From: SZUA-37 sp964472525
GTDB taxonomy: Bacteria > Pseudomonadota > Gammaproteobacteria > UBA6429 > Thiohalophilaceae
DNA length: 64,000 nucleotides
Direction of reading: 5' to 3'
NCBI GenBank assembly: GCA_964472525.1
Contig: CAYYLL010000007.1
Span: 43,064-107,063, forward strand
A program made the position numbers and the translations under genes. Shown here in pieces: positions 25,449-35,108 of the stretch. Every line of letters begins with the position of its first letter. The stretch's first letter is position 1. A model generated the notes under the pieces. The model worked only from the letters and a program-made list of their open reading frames with translations, did not search any database and had not been told where the DNA came from.

Positions 25449-26618
25449 ATGAATTCATTTAAACGAAATATCCCACTACTCGCCATAAGTCAGGCACTTA
25501 TGATGAGTAGCATGAGCCTGATTATTACAACCGTTGCACTGGTGGGCTCAAATATCGCAACAGATAAATCACTGGCAACACTACCATTGGCAGCCTTGTT
25601 TATTGCCGTTATGTTAACGAGTATACCTGCCTCCATGCTGATGAAGCGGATCGGACGAAAAGCCGGCTTTATTTTTGCAACGATATTTGGTATTGGTGGT
25701 GGTTCACTGGCCACATTTGCAATTATCAATAATAATTTCTGGCTTTTTGTTGTCAGCACCATGATGGTGGGGATTTTTAATGGCTTTGGTAATTACTTTC
25801 GGTTTGCAGCAGCAGACACCGTTGAAAATGACAAAAAAAGTAAAGCCATCGCTTACGTACTGCTTGGCGGTGTTGCCGCTGCTATTATAGGACCTAATCT
25901 TGCCAATTTTACACATCACTTAATTCCTACCGCTACTTTCGCGGGTAGTTATGCATCCATTGTCGTTATCTATCTGTTAATTACAATCACCTTAAGTTTT
26001 CTTAAATTACCGGATACCGCTACCACGATTAAAGACGAAGCGATAAAAGCACGTCCCTTAAAGGAAATTGCAAGCCAGCCAAAATTTATTATTGGTTTAA
26101 TTTGCGGCATGTTTGGCTATGGAGTGATGTCTTTTATTATGACGGCCACACCTCTTTCGATGCATCACGAACATAGTTTTAGTGATACTTCCTTTGTTAT
26201 CCAATGGCATACTCTCGGCATGTTCGCGCCCTCGTTCTTTACCGGGCATTTAATTCGTCGCTTTGGTATTTATAATATTCTACTACTGGGAACATTGTTT
26301 GGCATTGCTTGTGTTGCGGTTAATTTAGATGGCACTAGCTTGAACCATTATTGGGCCGCTTTGGTATTACTCGGCGTAAGTTGGAATTTCCTGTTTATCG
26401 GTGCAACAACACTTATATCAGAAACCTACCATGCGGTTGAGCGCAGCAAAACACAGGCTTTGAATGATTTTATTATTTTCTCAACGGTTGCCCTGTCTTC
26501 ACTTTCAGCAGGCGCCTTACAGCATAAATTTAGCTGGCAGGTTGTCAATCTTGGAGTTATCCCCTTTTTAATCATTATTTTTATCAGCATTGTCTGGGCC
26601 AAGATCAAGTTCAAATAG
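25449..26618 (+). CDS. MFS transporter
   Basis: This 389-residue protein has about twelve hydrophobic segments and the inter-helix motif SMLMKRIGRKAGFIFA (motif A region, residues about 61-77). It is an inner-membrane secondary transporter of the major facilitator superfamily, drug- or sugar-efflux-like in outline. The substrate cannot be told from the sequence. It follows the amidotransferase on the same strand and may share its transcript. Confidence 0.85.
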   Translation: MNSFKRNIPLLAISQALMMSSMSLIITTVALVGSNIATDKSLATLPLAALFIAVMLTSIPASMLMKRIGRKAGFIFATIFGIGGGSLATFAIINNNFWLFVVSTMMVGIFNGFGNYFRFAAADTVENDKKSKAIAYVLLGGVAAAIIGPNLANFTHHLIPTATFAGSYASIVVIYLLITITLSFLKLPDTATTIKDEAIKARPLKEIASQPKFIIGLICGMFGYGVMSFIMTATPLSMHHEHSFSDTSFVIQWHTLGMFAPSFFTGHLIRRFGIYNILLLGTLFGIACVAVNLDGTSLNHYWAALVLLGVSWNFLFIGATTLISETYHAVERSKTQALNDFIIFSTVALSSLSAGALQHKFSWQVVNLGVIPFLIIIFISIVWAKIKFK

Positions 26619-26788
26619 GCTAAACAACTGATTTATATCACTTTAAATGGAATGCTATTCTCCTACCCATAAACAATATAAACCTAAAGTTTTAAGCTAA
26701 TTTCACGCTATTTAAGTTAAGAAATTGGAATCTTTTCCCTACAGCAAATCTAACAAAGGATCTCCCTTCAATTCAGACGGAATACAAC

Positions 26789-27667
26789 ATGTGCCACGTG
26801 ATGACTAAATTCAGTAGTTTTATACTTATTCCTTTGAGTATGCTTTATATTTTTTCTAGTAGCGTTAACGCGTCGGCACTTCGTATATCCCCTCAAGAAC
26901 TTAATAAAAATCTGGATAATCCAAACTTAGTGATACTAGATGCCCGTAATCAGAATAATTATGATGTTGTTCATATAAAAAATGCCATTAATTTTCCTGC
27001 TGAATTGACCTATGCCAATAAAAAAATTAATGGACAAATTCAAAAACCTTTTAAGATGCAGCATTACTTAAGAGAAAGAGGCATAGATATTAACTCCAAT
27101 GTTGTTATTTATGACGGTGGACAATTAGTCAATGCTGCGCGCGTATTCTGGGCAATGGAAGTATATGGACTCACCCATGTTAAGCTACTGGACCATGGTT
27201 TTAATTACTGGCTTAATAAAAATTTACCAACATCACAGGAGAAATCTGAAATAAAACCCAGTAAATATGTCTCAACAATCAATCACCAACGCCTTTCCAG
27301 TAAATTTACAACACAACTGGCCATACATAACAAAAATGAAATCGTTATTGATGCCCGCTCATATCAGGCTTACAAAGGTGAAACATCCATTGCTAAACGG
27401 TTTGGACACATACCTTCTGCTATCAATGTTCCATTTAACGATAATATTATTCTCGATTCAAATTATATTACCCTGAAACCAGTACAGGAATTAAAAAAAT
27501 TATACTCAGCCATACCCAATGGTAAAAAGATAATTATTTATTGTAAAATCGGCCGAGTATCTTCTACCAATTATTTTGCCTTACGTGAGTTAGGCTATAA
27601 TGTTTCAAATTATGATGCGTCGTGGCGAGAGTGGGGGAATGATGACTCACTACCTATCGAAAAATAA
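26789..27667 (+). CDS. Periplasmic two-domain rhodanese (sulfurtransferase)
   Basis: This 292-residue protein has a signal peptide (hydrophobic residues about 10-27) and two rhodanese domains. The N-terminal one (LVILDARNQNNYDVVHIKNA) lacks a cysteine in its active loop position (VIYDGGQLVNAA). The C-terminal one carries the catalytic cysteine in IIYCKIGRVSS near residue 252. It should transfer sulfane sulfur in the periplasm, in the manner of thiosulfate or 3-mercaptopyruvate sulfurtransferases. The stop codon is three bases before the next start, so it is coupled to the GGDEF-EAL gene. A start at 26801 is also possible. Confidence 0.87.
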   Translation: MCHVMTKFSSFILIPLSMLYIFSSSVNASALRISPQELNKNLDNPNLVILDARNQNNYDVVHIKNAINFPAELTYANKKINGQIQKPFKMQHYLRERGIDINSNVVIYDGGQLVNAARVFWAMEVYGLTHVKLLDHGFNYWLNKNLPTSQEKSEIKPSKYVSTINHQRLSSKFTTQLAIHNKNEIVIDARSYQAYKGETSIAKRFGHIPSAINVPFNDNIILDSNYITLKPVQELKKLYSAIPNGKKIIIYCKIGRVSSTNYFALRELGYNVSNYDASWREWGNDDSLPIEK

Positions 27668-27670
27668 ATA

Positions 27671-29683
27671 ATGATACTACCCATGTGGCAACGCTTGAGT
27701 ATTCGCAGCCAACTCACTCTTTTGATGGTGCTACTGTTAACCTTTATTGAAATTGCAACACTCACCCTTGTTAACTGGTTTGATATTAAAGATCGTCAGA
27801 CACTCGCCATTGAGCAGGCAACAACATTGGGGCAGTCTCTTAATAACGACTTACTCAAAGCTCTGCTTAATTCAAATGTTGATACCCTATCAGATATAAG
27901 TTTTCGCATTGAAGGTTTTAAATCGGTTGATGCCCTTCAATTAGACAACAATAATGATTTCCCGGTATTTGCTTACGGAAAACAAAATTATCTAACAAAA
28001 AATAAATTAGTCCCCTTACTTTCAAACAAGCCTTATTTTGATTCTGCCGGCAGACTTTTTATTAAACTCCCCGTTATGGCAGACAACGATCCATTAGGCA
28101 CGGTTATTATTGTTATTAATCCAAAGCAATATAACACTCACATAAAACAGAACTTTGTTACTTTATTATGGATATTTCCTATTGAATTGATCATTGGATT
28201 TATTATTGCATGGCGCATTAGCCTTTATTACAGCAAACCGTTTGAAGCACTCGCTGACGCAATACAACAGAATGATATTGAAAATAATACATTTATAAAA
28301 ATAAAAACCATTTATAAAAATGAAATTGGTTTATTATTTTCCGGTTACAATCAAATGATTTCCAAAATAATAAAAACTACAAAAAAATTACAATATCAAA
28401 GTCAACATGACAGTCTAACCGGATTACCCAACCGCTTTGCTATTGAAAAGGAAATTGAAACTTCTCTGCAAGATGAACACGCCACATCACATGTTTTAAT
28501 CAATCTGGATCTGGACCAATTTAAAAATATTAATGACTTGGTTGGCCATGTTGCAGGAGATGAACTACTTCAATTAATAGCGCATTATTGTCAACAGAAC
28601 TTGCCAGAAACAGCTTGTATCGCAAGAGTTGGAGGCGATGATTTTTTTATTCTTTTAAAAAATACATCTAAACAACAAGGTATAGATATTGCCACACTTT
28701 TATTAAAGGGTCTAAGCGATTTCAGATTTGTCTGGAAAGGTAAAGCATTATCCGTATCAGCATCAATAGGTCTAGTCACCTTTAAGCCTTTCGAATATAC
28801 CCTAACCAACCTAATTAAAACGGCCGATGTTGCTTTTTATACAGCCAAAAGCAAAGGTCAGAATAAGCTTTATGTTCATGAAGATAATCCAATAAATAAT
28901 GAACAACATAATACCGAAATACAAATTGCAAGCTATATAAAAGAAGCTTTAAAAGATGGTCCATCTCGATTTGAACTTTATGCTCAGGATATTGTGCCCT
29001 TACAAAAAGAAACCAATAAAGTCAGTTACGAAATATTACTTCGCATGTGGGATGAAAATAATAATTTTTTACCACCTGACAGTTTTTTACCCACGGCCGA
29101 ACGTTATCAGTTAATGGTTGATATTGATATTCATGTACTCACGACCTACCTCACTACTATTTGTTCACATCCTAAACATATTCATAATTTACATTCTGTA
29201 CATATTAATTTAGCCGGTGGCACACTTAATCATACCGACTTCCAAGATTGTGTTAAAAATGCTATTCAAAACTTTAACTTCCCATGGGAGAAACTGGAAT
29301 TAGAGATTACCGAAACATCGGCCATCGGTAATCTGGTTCAAGCACAAGAATTTATTCAATTTTGCAAGCAACAAGGGATTGGTTTTGCTCTGGACGATTT
29401 TGGCACGGGTATGTCATCCTTTGAATATTTAAAGAACCTGCCTTTTGATGTTGTTAAAATTGATGGTAGTTTTGTGCGTGATATGCTGACCGATCCGGTC
29501 GACCATGCCATGATCCGATACACTCACGAGATAAGCAAATTACGCAATCAGGAAACGGTTGCGGAATATGTCGAAACTCAGGCCGATGTTGATGAGCTGC
29601 GTAAAATCGGAATTACTTACGGGCAAGGTTATTTTTTAGGAAAGCCACGACCACTGACGCAATGGCTAACAATAAAAGACTAA
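27671..29683 (+). CDS. Membrane GGDEF-EAL protein with degenerate motifs
   Basis: This 670-residue protein has transmembrane helices at about residues 14-36 and 160-180 flanking a periplasmic sensor. A HAMP-like stretch, a diguanylate cyclase domain and a phosphodiesterase domain follow. The cyclase signature reads GGDDF instead of GGDEF, and no RxxD inhibitory site precedes it. The phosphodiesterase signature reads EIL instead of EAL, though DDFGTG and the later QGYFLGKP are kept. Reduced cyclase activity is likely, and phosphodiesterase activity uncertain. Three bases after the periplasmic rhodanese gene, it may sense a sulfur compound through its periplasmic domain, which is inference. Confidence 0.9.
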   Translation: MILPMWQRLSIRSQLTLLMVLLLTFIEIATLTLVNWFDIKDRQTLAIEQATTLGQSLNNDLLKALLNSNVDTLSDISFRIEGFKSVDALQLDNNNDFPVFAYGKQNYLTKNKLVPLLSNKPYFDSAGRLFIKLPVMADNDPLGTVIIVINPKQYNTHIKQNFVTLLWIFPIELIIGFIIAWRISLYYSKPFEALADAIQQNDIENNTFIKIKTIYKNEIGLLFSGYNQMISKIIKTTKKLQYQSQHDSLTGLPNRFAIEKEIETSLQDEHATSHVLINLDLDQFKNINDLVGHVAGDELLQLIAHYCQQNLPETACIARVGGDDFFILLKNTSKQQGIDIATLLLKGLSDFRFVWKGKALSVSASIGLVTFKPFEYTLTNLIKTADVAFYTAKSKGQNKLYVHEDNPINNEQHNTEIQIASYIKEALKDGPSRFELYAQDIVPLQKETNKVSYEILLRMWDENNNFLPPDSFLPTAERYQLMVDIDIHVLTTYLTTICSHPKHIHNLHSVHINLAGGTLNHTDFQDCVKNAIQNFNFPWEKLELEITETSAIGNLVQAQEFIQFCKQQGIGFALDDFGTGMSSFEYLKNLPFDVVKIDGSFVRDMLTDPVDHAMIRYTHEISKLRNQETVAEYVETQADVDELRKIGITYGQGYFLGKPRPLTQWLTIKD

Positions 29684-29684
29684 C

Positions 29685-29734
29685 CGGTAGAGCCTATTCA
29701 TAAAGAACCGGGCCATAAAGACCCGGCTCTATCG
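29685..29734. terminator. Hairpin between convergent genes (probable two-way terminator)
   Basis: CGGTAGAGCC (29685-29694) pairs with GGCTCTATCG (29725-29734) with one wobble, and an inner CGGG/CCCG stem lies at 29709-29724. It occupies the 58 bases between the convergent GGDEF-EAL gene and the giant secreted-protein gene. T-runs are weak on both sides. Confidence 0.5.
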
Positions 29735-29741
29735 TTATAGT

Positions 29742-32700
29742 TTATAATGCACCAAATAAATTCTCTTCGTCATTACTTTGGGCACTCTCATACATCATAT
29801 AGATAGGTAGGTTAGCTATAAAATATTCACCTGCTGCAAGTGTGGAACCATTAGCTTCTGAACCAAAATAGACTTTACCCGGCCCCGTCGCGGATGGTGT
29901 GCAGTTAACTGTCTGTGCTGCAACACCGGCGGCATAACGGGTTATCGTTGTCGCTTCTGTACAAACCGCTACCGCATATTGTGCCGCAACGGGAAGACCA
30001 TAACGCCGTGCAGAATAAAGTGGGTCCCAGAATGCCGTTGCTTCAATACCGTCACCATCAGCAGCTTGAATGGCTGCAATAGGTTTATCTGCCGTAATGC
30101 GTACAGCACGGCCTAAGCCCTGACGTGACGGACTGGCACTCGTTGAAATAACCCGGCGTTCTCCTGCATTAAGCGTTAAGCTCGTTTGCGTTCCATCACT
30201 GTAGTTTAAGTTCACTTGAGTATTATTTTCTGCTGCACCCACTACAATAAACCGTGATTGAATACCCACAATTTCTTTTGCTGCGGGCGGCACGGTATAA
30301 GTATCCACTAACGAGTTGTTAAATGAGGATGAATGACTCACCAGTATTGATCTGTCTGAACGTAAAATAGTCGACAAGGTATTATCCGTTCCTCCATCAA
30401 TAGTCACAACCTTATTAGCTGGGATGGTCTGTTGCCGGCTATTACTACCATGAGTAATAGTCAGTTTTGCTTCCCCATAAGGGCTATACACATAGTATTG
30501 ATGTGAGAAACGGAAATGTGGCACCACAAACAAGCGGCCACTCATCCAGTCAGGTGCAGGCATATCCACACCATTGGCACCATTTCCTATCGACACCGCC
30601 TTGTTCGCTATAATACGAAATTCGCGGGTTTTGCTCGTGGTTGGTATTGAAGCCCGTTCAAACGCATTAAGTTGCACTACACTGCTACCGTATAACCAAG
30701 TTGAATCACTCAAGGCGACAACATCGAGGCTACTGTTTATTTGATTTGGGTTGAGAGCATAAAAAATGAGTCCTCGACGTGAATTGGCCAGCATAGGATC
30801 CGTTCCCATTTTGAATTCAATACCATTGTTAACACCATCATTGTCACTATCGGCCAAACGATCGGCAACCGCAGGATTAAGACCAACGGCCGTCTCCCAA
30901 CCATCCGGCAGCCCATCTCCATCGGCATCCAGTGCAACACTTGCTTCAGGTGTATTGCCGTAAAAACCGATATCAAGTCGATTACCGGGTGATGCAGGTT
31001 CGTGAGTCATAATCTCAAAGGGGTTGCCACTATCCACCGCGGCAGAATTTGGTTGTAAATGGTAGTTCCCAGTTAACGCATCAACAAAACCTGGTACTCC
31101 CGTGAGGTTGCCATTGTATCTTGTAAATTTACCATCTTTAATTAGAGAGTAACGCACTTGAAAACCATAACCATTTTCAACGCTAATAGTGGTATCAATA
31201 ATCGTATTGGTCACGTGCAAGTCATAACCTGAGTTCCATTTTATTCCGAGAGGGAAACCCGTTATGGTTGAGTTATGCACGGCAAGCGTTATTTGATTAG
31301 AAACGGCATTGGCAGGTGTTGTTATCGCTGCAGCACTTGAACCGGCATTAGTCAGTAACACATGATTCAAAGTAAGTTTAGCTCCGATCGGTAAGCTCAA
31401 TGGTTTTAGTAAGTTTAACTGGGAATGATTAAAAATAATATTTCGCCCTCTAAAATAATAAAAGAAGCTACCGACATTCCAAGTTACACCACTTAAACCA
31501 CCCCACTGCAAACCATTAATAATGGTACCACTGGTATTCATTATTGCACTTCGATCAGCCGGCCCAGTGATTTGAATTGATTTTGAAAAGGCATAAAAAC
31601 CCAATGCGTAGTTGCCCGATGCAAGCATAATGGTATCGCCATTGCGCGCGCTAATCGTCGCCTTTGCTAAACTTGCAAAAGGAGTGGCTTTGCTACCATC
31701 ATTGGTATCCACACCATTAACAGGGTCAACATAAAGTGTTTGGATGACTGGTGCAGAATTTACATCTGTTGGTAAAGTATTACGTAAAAACTCGATAATA
31801 TTATCAACACCATCGGCATCTGGATCTTTCCTTGCATCATCGAGCCACTTGACAGTACCGCGTACTGTTTCCCAATCATTCGGCATACCATCGCGATCGC
31901 TGTCAATATTGGAATTTGGATCTGTACCGGCCTTCACTTCTTCGCCGTCATTAATCTTGTCAAAATCCGTATCAGCACGCGTTGGATTGGTCTTGTAGGT
32001 GTTAATTTCGTCACCATCATTAAGCCCATCGCCATCGGTATCGGCAAGTATCGGGTTAGTTCCTGCCTTAAATTCTGCAATATTACTCAAGCCATCATTA
32101 TCAACATCGGCTGTCGCATCATTAACGAGTGGATTTAAACCCGGGTAACTGGCTTCCCATCCATCGGGCAGGCCATCCCCATCGGTATCGGTGTTTAATG
32201 GATCTGTACCCAGTTTAACTTCGGCACCATCCTTTAAACCATCCCCATCGGTATCCGCTTTAGTCGGGTCAGTACCGAGTTTTAATTCGGTCACATCATC
32301 GAGACCATCCTTATCAAAATCAGAATTTTTATCTGTGACAACGACAGGGTAATAGTCATAAAAAGTCTGGCTAACACCATCAGCAACACGAGTACTCGTA
32401 ACAGCCAACCGAATAGTATATGGACCAGTTGCAACCGTACTGGTATCCCAACTACCTAAGTTGGTATTGCGTGAACCACCAACACCGACAAGATTGGTCG
32501 ATTGCCAAGTACCTGTCTGGTCACAAACAAAAAAGTCTTTGCCGGGACAAACATCAACACTAAAATTCGTATCAACCTTTGTAGTGTCATTACCATTAAC
32601 CGTATCACCCGTTAGTTCTAAGTTGCCCGTTACAAAATCATAGGGGTTAGTTGCATAGTTCAAACGAACGGCTAACGGTGAATACAAAGGGTCGCCATAC

Positions 32701-34754
32701 AAAATACCACTATTATAGTTTTCGGCAAACCACACGGCATCCCCTAAAGGTAGGCCACGTGAGAAATAGATAAGAGTTTCCAGTGGGTGCTGATCAAATG
32801 AGTGTCCACCGGATTGATGGTGGCTTAAGCTACCCCAAAATGCAGTACCATTCAAACGACCAAGAAAATTAGCGGCATGGTCACCCGCAGCAACCTGTTT
32901 GTGGCCTTGAGTAAAGCTACCATTTTTTACAATAGCTGTATTGGTATTTAAATCTTGAATGGTGACGGCATCAATACCCACTGAGCCTTCAAAAGTTGTG
33001 TTCGTTTCGATCACTAAACGAACTTGGTTGTATTGTAGGTCCCAAGTTGGATCATGCTTAGCCGGGTCCACCACAAAATCAGCTTGGAGATTGACCCAAC
33101 CTGAATTACCCAGCGGTAATGCGGTTGTTGCCGCAATAGCAGGATAGGCTTTCCAACGCCGACTAGTCACTTCACGTACATAAAAACGTAATTGTAGTCT
33201 TGCAGCTTTCGTAATATTTTCGCCTTTATAATAAAGGCCTATATGATAACGCTGCGGATTAGTTGCATCATATGTGCGCGTCGCAAAATTAAATTGCTGA
33301 CCTATTCTTAATTGGCGTTGATCACGACAGGATGTTGCAGGGGAAGTTGTACTAATATCGGCACTGTTTGCAAAACATAATGGATCGATAATCTGATCAG
33401 AATTTCCAAACCATAGACTAAAATTGTCATCGTAGCCCATGGTGTTTCTTACTACAGGGAAAGCAATACGCCCTTCAGTTGAAACATTATCCCAACCTGT
33501 TGGCCATATGGTTAAATCAGAAACGGGAAATGATTGAAAATTATAGCCGATAAAACCATCTGCTACGCCAACACACTGAGTATTAATTTCTTTAAAGGGA
33601 TCGCTCGAAGCAGCACGACATGCAGTTGGATCCGTTGCATTGTCACACAATGTGACCGAGCAAGAGCTATCACGTCGCCAATTCATAAAACCACCAAAAC
33701 TACCGTTGGTGGGTTGGCCATCCAATGAACCTAAATACACTAGAGCATTGTCTACCCGAGGTTGACGTGAATTACTACGCCCTGGGGGTGCATCACTACC
33801 GCGCGTTAATTTAACCACGCAGTCCTGAGGAGAGTGACCTGCCGGCGTATTAGCAGGGTTTTTAATATGGTCTAAACAGGCCACATTGGTATCAAAACGA
33901 ACGCCCACTGCCGCCGGATTGGGTGAGCCTAATTCACCAAAAATGCCATGTTCGTACTGCCAGCCTGTACTACTCGTACCATAAACATACTTGGGTGGAT
34001 AACCTTGTGCAGAATAGTCACGCCATACTGCTTTCCCACCGATGCTGCCAAATTGAGAACCATATAATTTCCCATATATTCCCTGTGCTTCGGCAACAAG
34101 TGCACGATCAACAAGTGCTTTGGCTTTTTCAACCGTAATACCATCAATACGTCCAATTATCAGTTCACCATCTGTTGCGGGATTTACCGTACGCATACCA
34201 CGGCCATCACCAAAGGCTTTGGCGCGAGCATTCGAATTAAAAATAACATCACTAGAGTAATAATTTATTAGCCAGTGCCGCAAATAATTATCGACCGACG
34301 TTGGTGCCCTCGCAGAAGATAATTTTGAATTATCAACATAAGTTCGAGTCGGTACACCTTTAGTTGTTACAATATAACGGATCTTAGTTAAATTTCTTAG
34401 TTGACTTGTTGAGGCATTACAATAGTAAGGTAAATCACCGTCCACACATGTAACAGGGGTAGCAGCAGGATCGGTCAGCGTATTGGTTTGCATAAAATGT
34501 ATAATCTGGTCGCGTAGTACACGAAATTCATTCCAACTAATAAAATACCCCGGCTGTGTTCGTACATGAACAATATTAGCTGGGTTGATATTTCGTTTTT
34601 GGACATAATAATTTGCAACCACCACTGAATCAGGGGCATTGTCGTTAACAATAACCAATACATCATCTCGTTGCGCGACCGCAGCAGATACTAGCGAGAT
34701 AGATGAAATAGAAATAAATAGAATAAATGACAGAAATCCACAACGAGTAACCAT
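29742..34754 (-). CDS. Giant secreted TIGR03790-type protein with thrombospondin-3-like repeats
   Basis: This protein of about 1,670 residues begins with a signal peptide (to about residue 28). I chose the ATG at 34754 with GAGG nine bases upstream over a GTG at 34769. Residues about 30-330 resemble the TIGR03790 family (VVANYYVQKRNINPANIVHV). Residues about 810-985 hold tandem calcium-binding-type repeats (DTDGDGLKDGAE and variants). Residues about 1005-1250 start LYVDPVNGVDTNDGSKATPF, as in DUF1565 beta-helix proteins. A second repeat block lies near 1275-1328. The C-terminal 340 residues are unassigned. It should be exported and probably surface-bound or released. c-di-GMP genes lie on both sides. 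Confidence 0.88.
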   Translation of the reverse strand: MVTRCGFLSFILFISISSISLVSAAVAQRDDVLVIVNDNAPDSVVVANYYVQKRNINPANIVHVRTQPGYFISWNEFRVLRDQIIHFMQTNTLTDPAATPVTCVDGDLPYYCNASTSQLRNLTKIRYIVTTKGVPTRTYVDNSKLSSARAPTSVDNYLRHWLINYYSSDVIFNSNARAKAFGDGRGMRTVNPATDGELIIGRIDGITVEKAKALVDRALVAEAQGIYGKLYGSQFGSIGGKAVWRDYSAQGYPPKYVYGTSSTGWQYEHGIFGELGSPNPAAVGVRFDTNVACLDHIKNPANTPAGHSPQDCVVKLTRGSDAPPGRSNSRQPRVDNALVYLGSLDGQPTNGSFGGFMNWRRDSSCSVTLCDNATDPTACRAASSDPFKEINTQCVGVADGFIGYNFQSFPVSDLTIWPTGWDNVSTEGRIAFPVVRNTMGYDDNFSLWFGNSDQIIDPLCFANSADISTTSPATSCRDQRQLRIGQQFNFATRTYDATNPQRYHIGLYYKGENITKAARLQLRFYVREVTSRRWKAYPAIAATTALPLGNSGWVNLQADFVVDPAKHDPTWDLQYNQVRLVIETNTTFEGSVGIDAVTIQDLNTNTAIVKNGSFTQGHKQVAAGDHAANFLGRLNGTAFWGSLSHHQSGGHSFDQHPLETLIYFSRGLPLGDAVWFAENYNSGILYGDPLYSPLAVRLNYATNPYDFVTGNLELTGDTVNGNDTTKVDTNFSVDVCPGKDFFVCDQTGTWQSTNLVGVGGSRNTNLGSWDTSTVATGPYTIRLAVTSTRVADGVSQTFYDYYPVVVTDKNSDFDKDGLDDVTELKLGTDPTKADTDGDGLKDGAEVKLGTDPLNTDTDGDGLPDGWEASYPGLNPLVNDATADVDNDGLSNIAEFKAGTNPILADTDGDGLNDGDEINTYKTNPTRADTDFDKINDGEEVKAGTDPNSNIDSDRDGMPNDWETVRGTVKWLDDARKDPDADGVDNIIEFLRNTLPTDVNSAPVIQTLYVDPVNGVDTNDGSKATPFASLAKATISARNGDTIMLASGNYALGFYAFSKSIQITGPADRSAIMNTSGTIINGLQWGGLSGVTWNVGSFFYYFRGRNIIFNHSQLNLLKPLSLPIGAKLTLNHVLLTNAGSSAAAITTPANAVSNQITLAVHNSTITGFPLGIKWNSGYDLHVTNTIIDTTISVENGYGFQVRYSLIKDGKFTRYNGNLTGVPGFVDALTGNYHLQPNSAAVDSGNPFEIMTHEPASPGNRLDIGFYGNTPEASVALDADGDGLPDGWETAVGLNPAVADRLADSDNDGVNNGIEFKMGTDPMLANSRRGLIFYALNPNQINSSLDVVALSDSTWLYGSSVVQLNAFERASIPTTSKTREFRIIANKAVSIGNGANGVDMPAPDWMSGRLFVVPHFRFSHQYYVYSPYGEAKLTITHGSNSRQQTIPANKVVTIDGGTDNTLSTILRSDRSILVSHSSSFNNSLVDTYTVPPAAKEIVGIQSRFIVVGAAENNTQVNLNYSDGTQTSLTLNAGERRVISTSASPSRQGLGRAVRITADKPIAAIQAADGDGIEATAFWDPLYSARRYGLPVAAQYAVAVCTEATTITRYAAGVAAQTVNCTPSATGPGKVYFGSEANGSTLAAGEYFIANLPIYMMYESAQSNDEENLFGAL

Positions 34755-34769
34755 ATCCTTAACCCTCAC

Positions 34770-35108
34770 ATTGTTTTTGTTTTATCGGATGACTCCACAA
34801 CATCCAATACTGTAGTCGTATCGTGAAACAGTCAGAAAGAATTCACGGTATCTTAGGATACAAAGCTCGGGGTAAAAATGTGATTCATTTCACAAAAAAG
34901 GAAGAATAGATACTTTTTCAACGATACATCATTATTGAATAATATTTTTTTCTGAACTGAACTGGGCATCATTTGAACTGAATTCTACCGATGTGTTCAC
35001 ATAAATATAAAATCCCTCCTCCTTAAGCGGTATAGCGAAGATATTGAGTTCAATACTTCACTAATATAACGATAGCAGATGGTCTGCTAAGCCTTTTATA
35101 CTTTATAA
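34770..35108. other. Intergenic region between the giant protein and CBS-GGDEF-EAL genes
   Basis: These 339 AT-rich bases hold no supported gene. Near the right end AGCAGA-tgg-TCTGCT (35074-35088) is a perfect 6-bp hairpin, and a TATTGA/TCAATA dyad lies at 35043-35056. The first could end the CBS-GGDEF-EAL transcript, since both genes are leftward. The part next to 34754 should hold the promoter of the giant gene, but I see no convincing -35/-10 pair. Confidence 0.4.
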
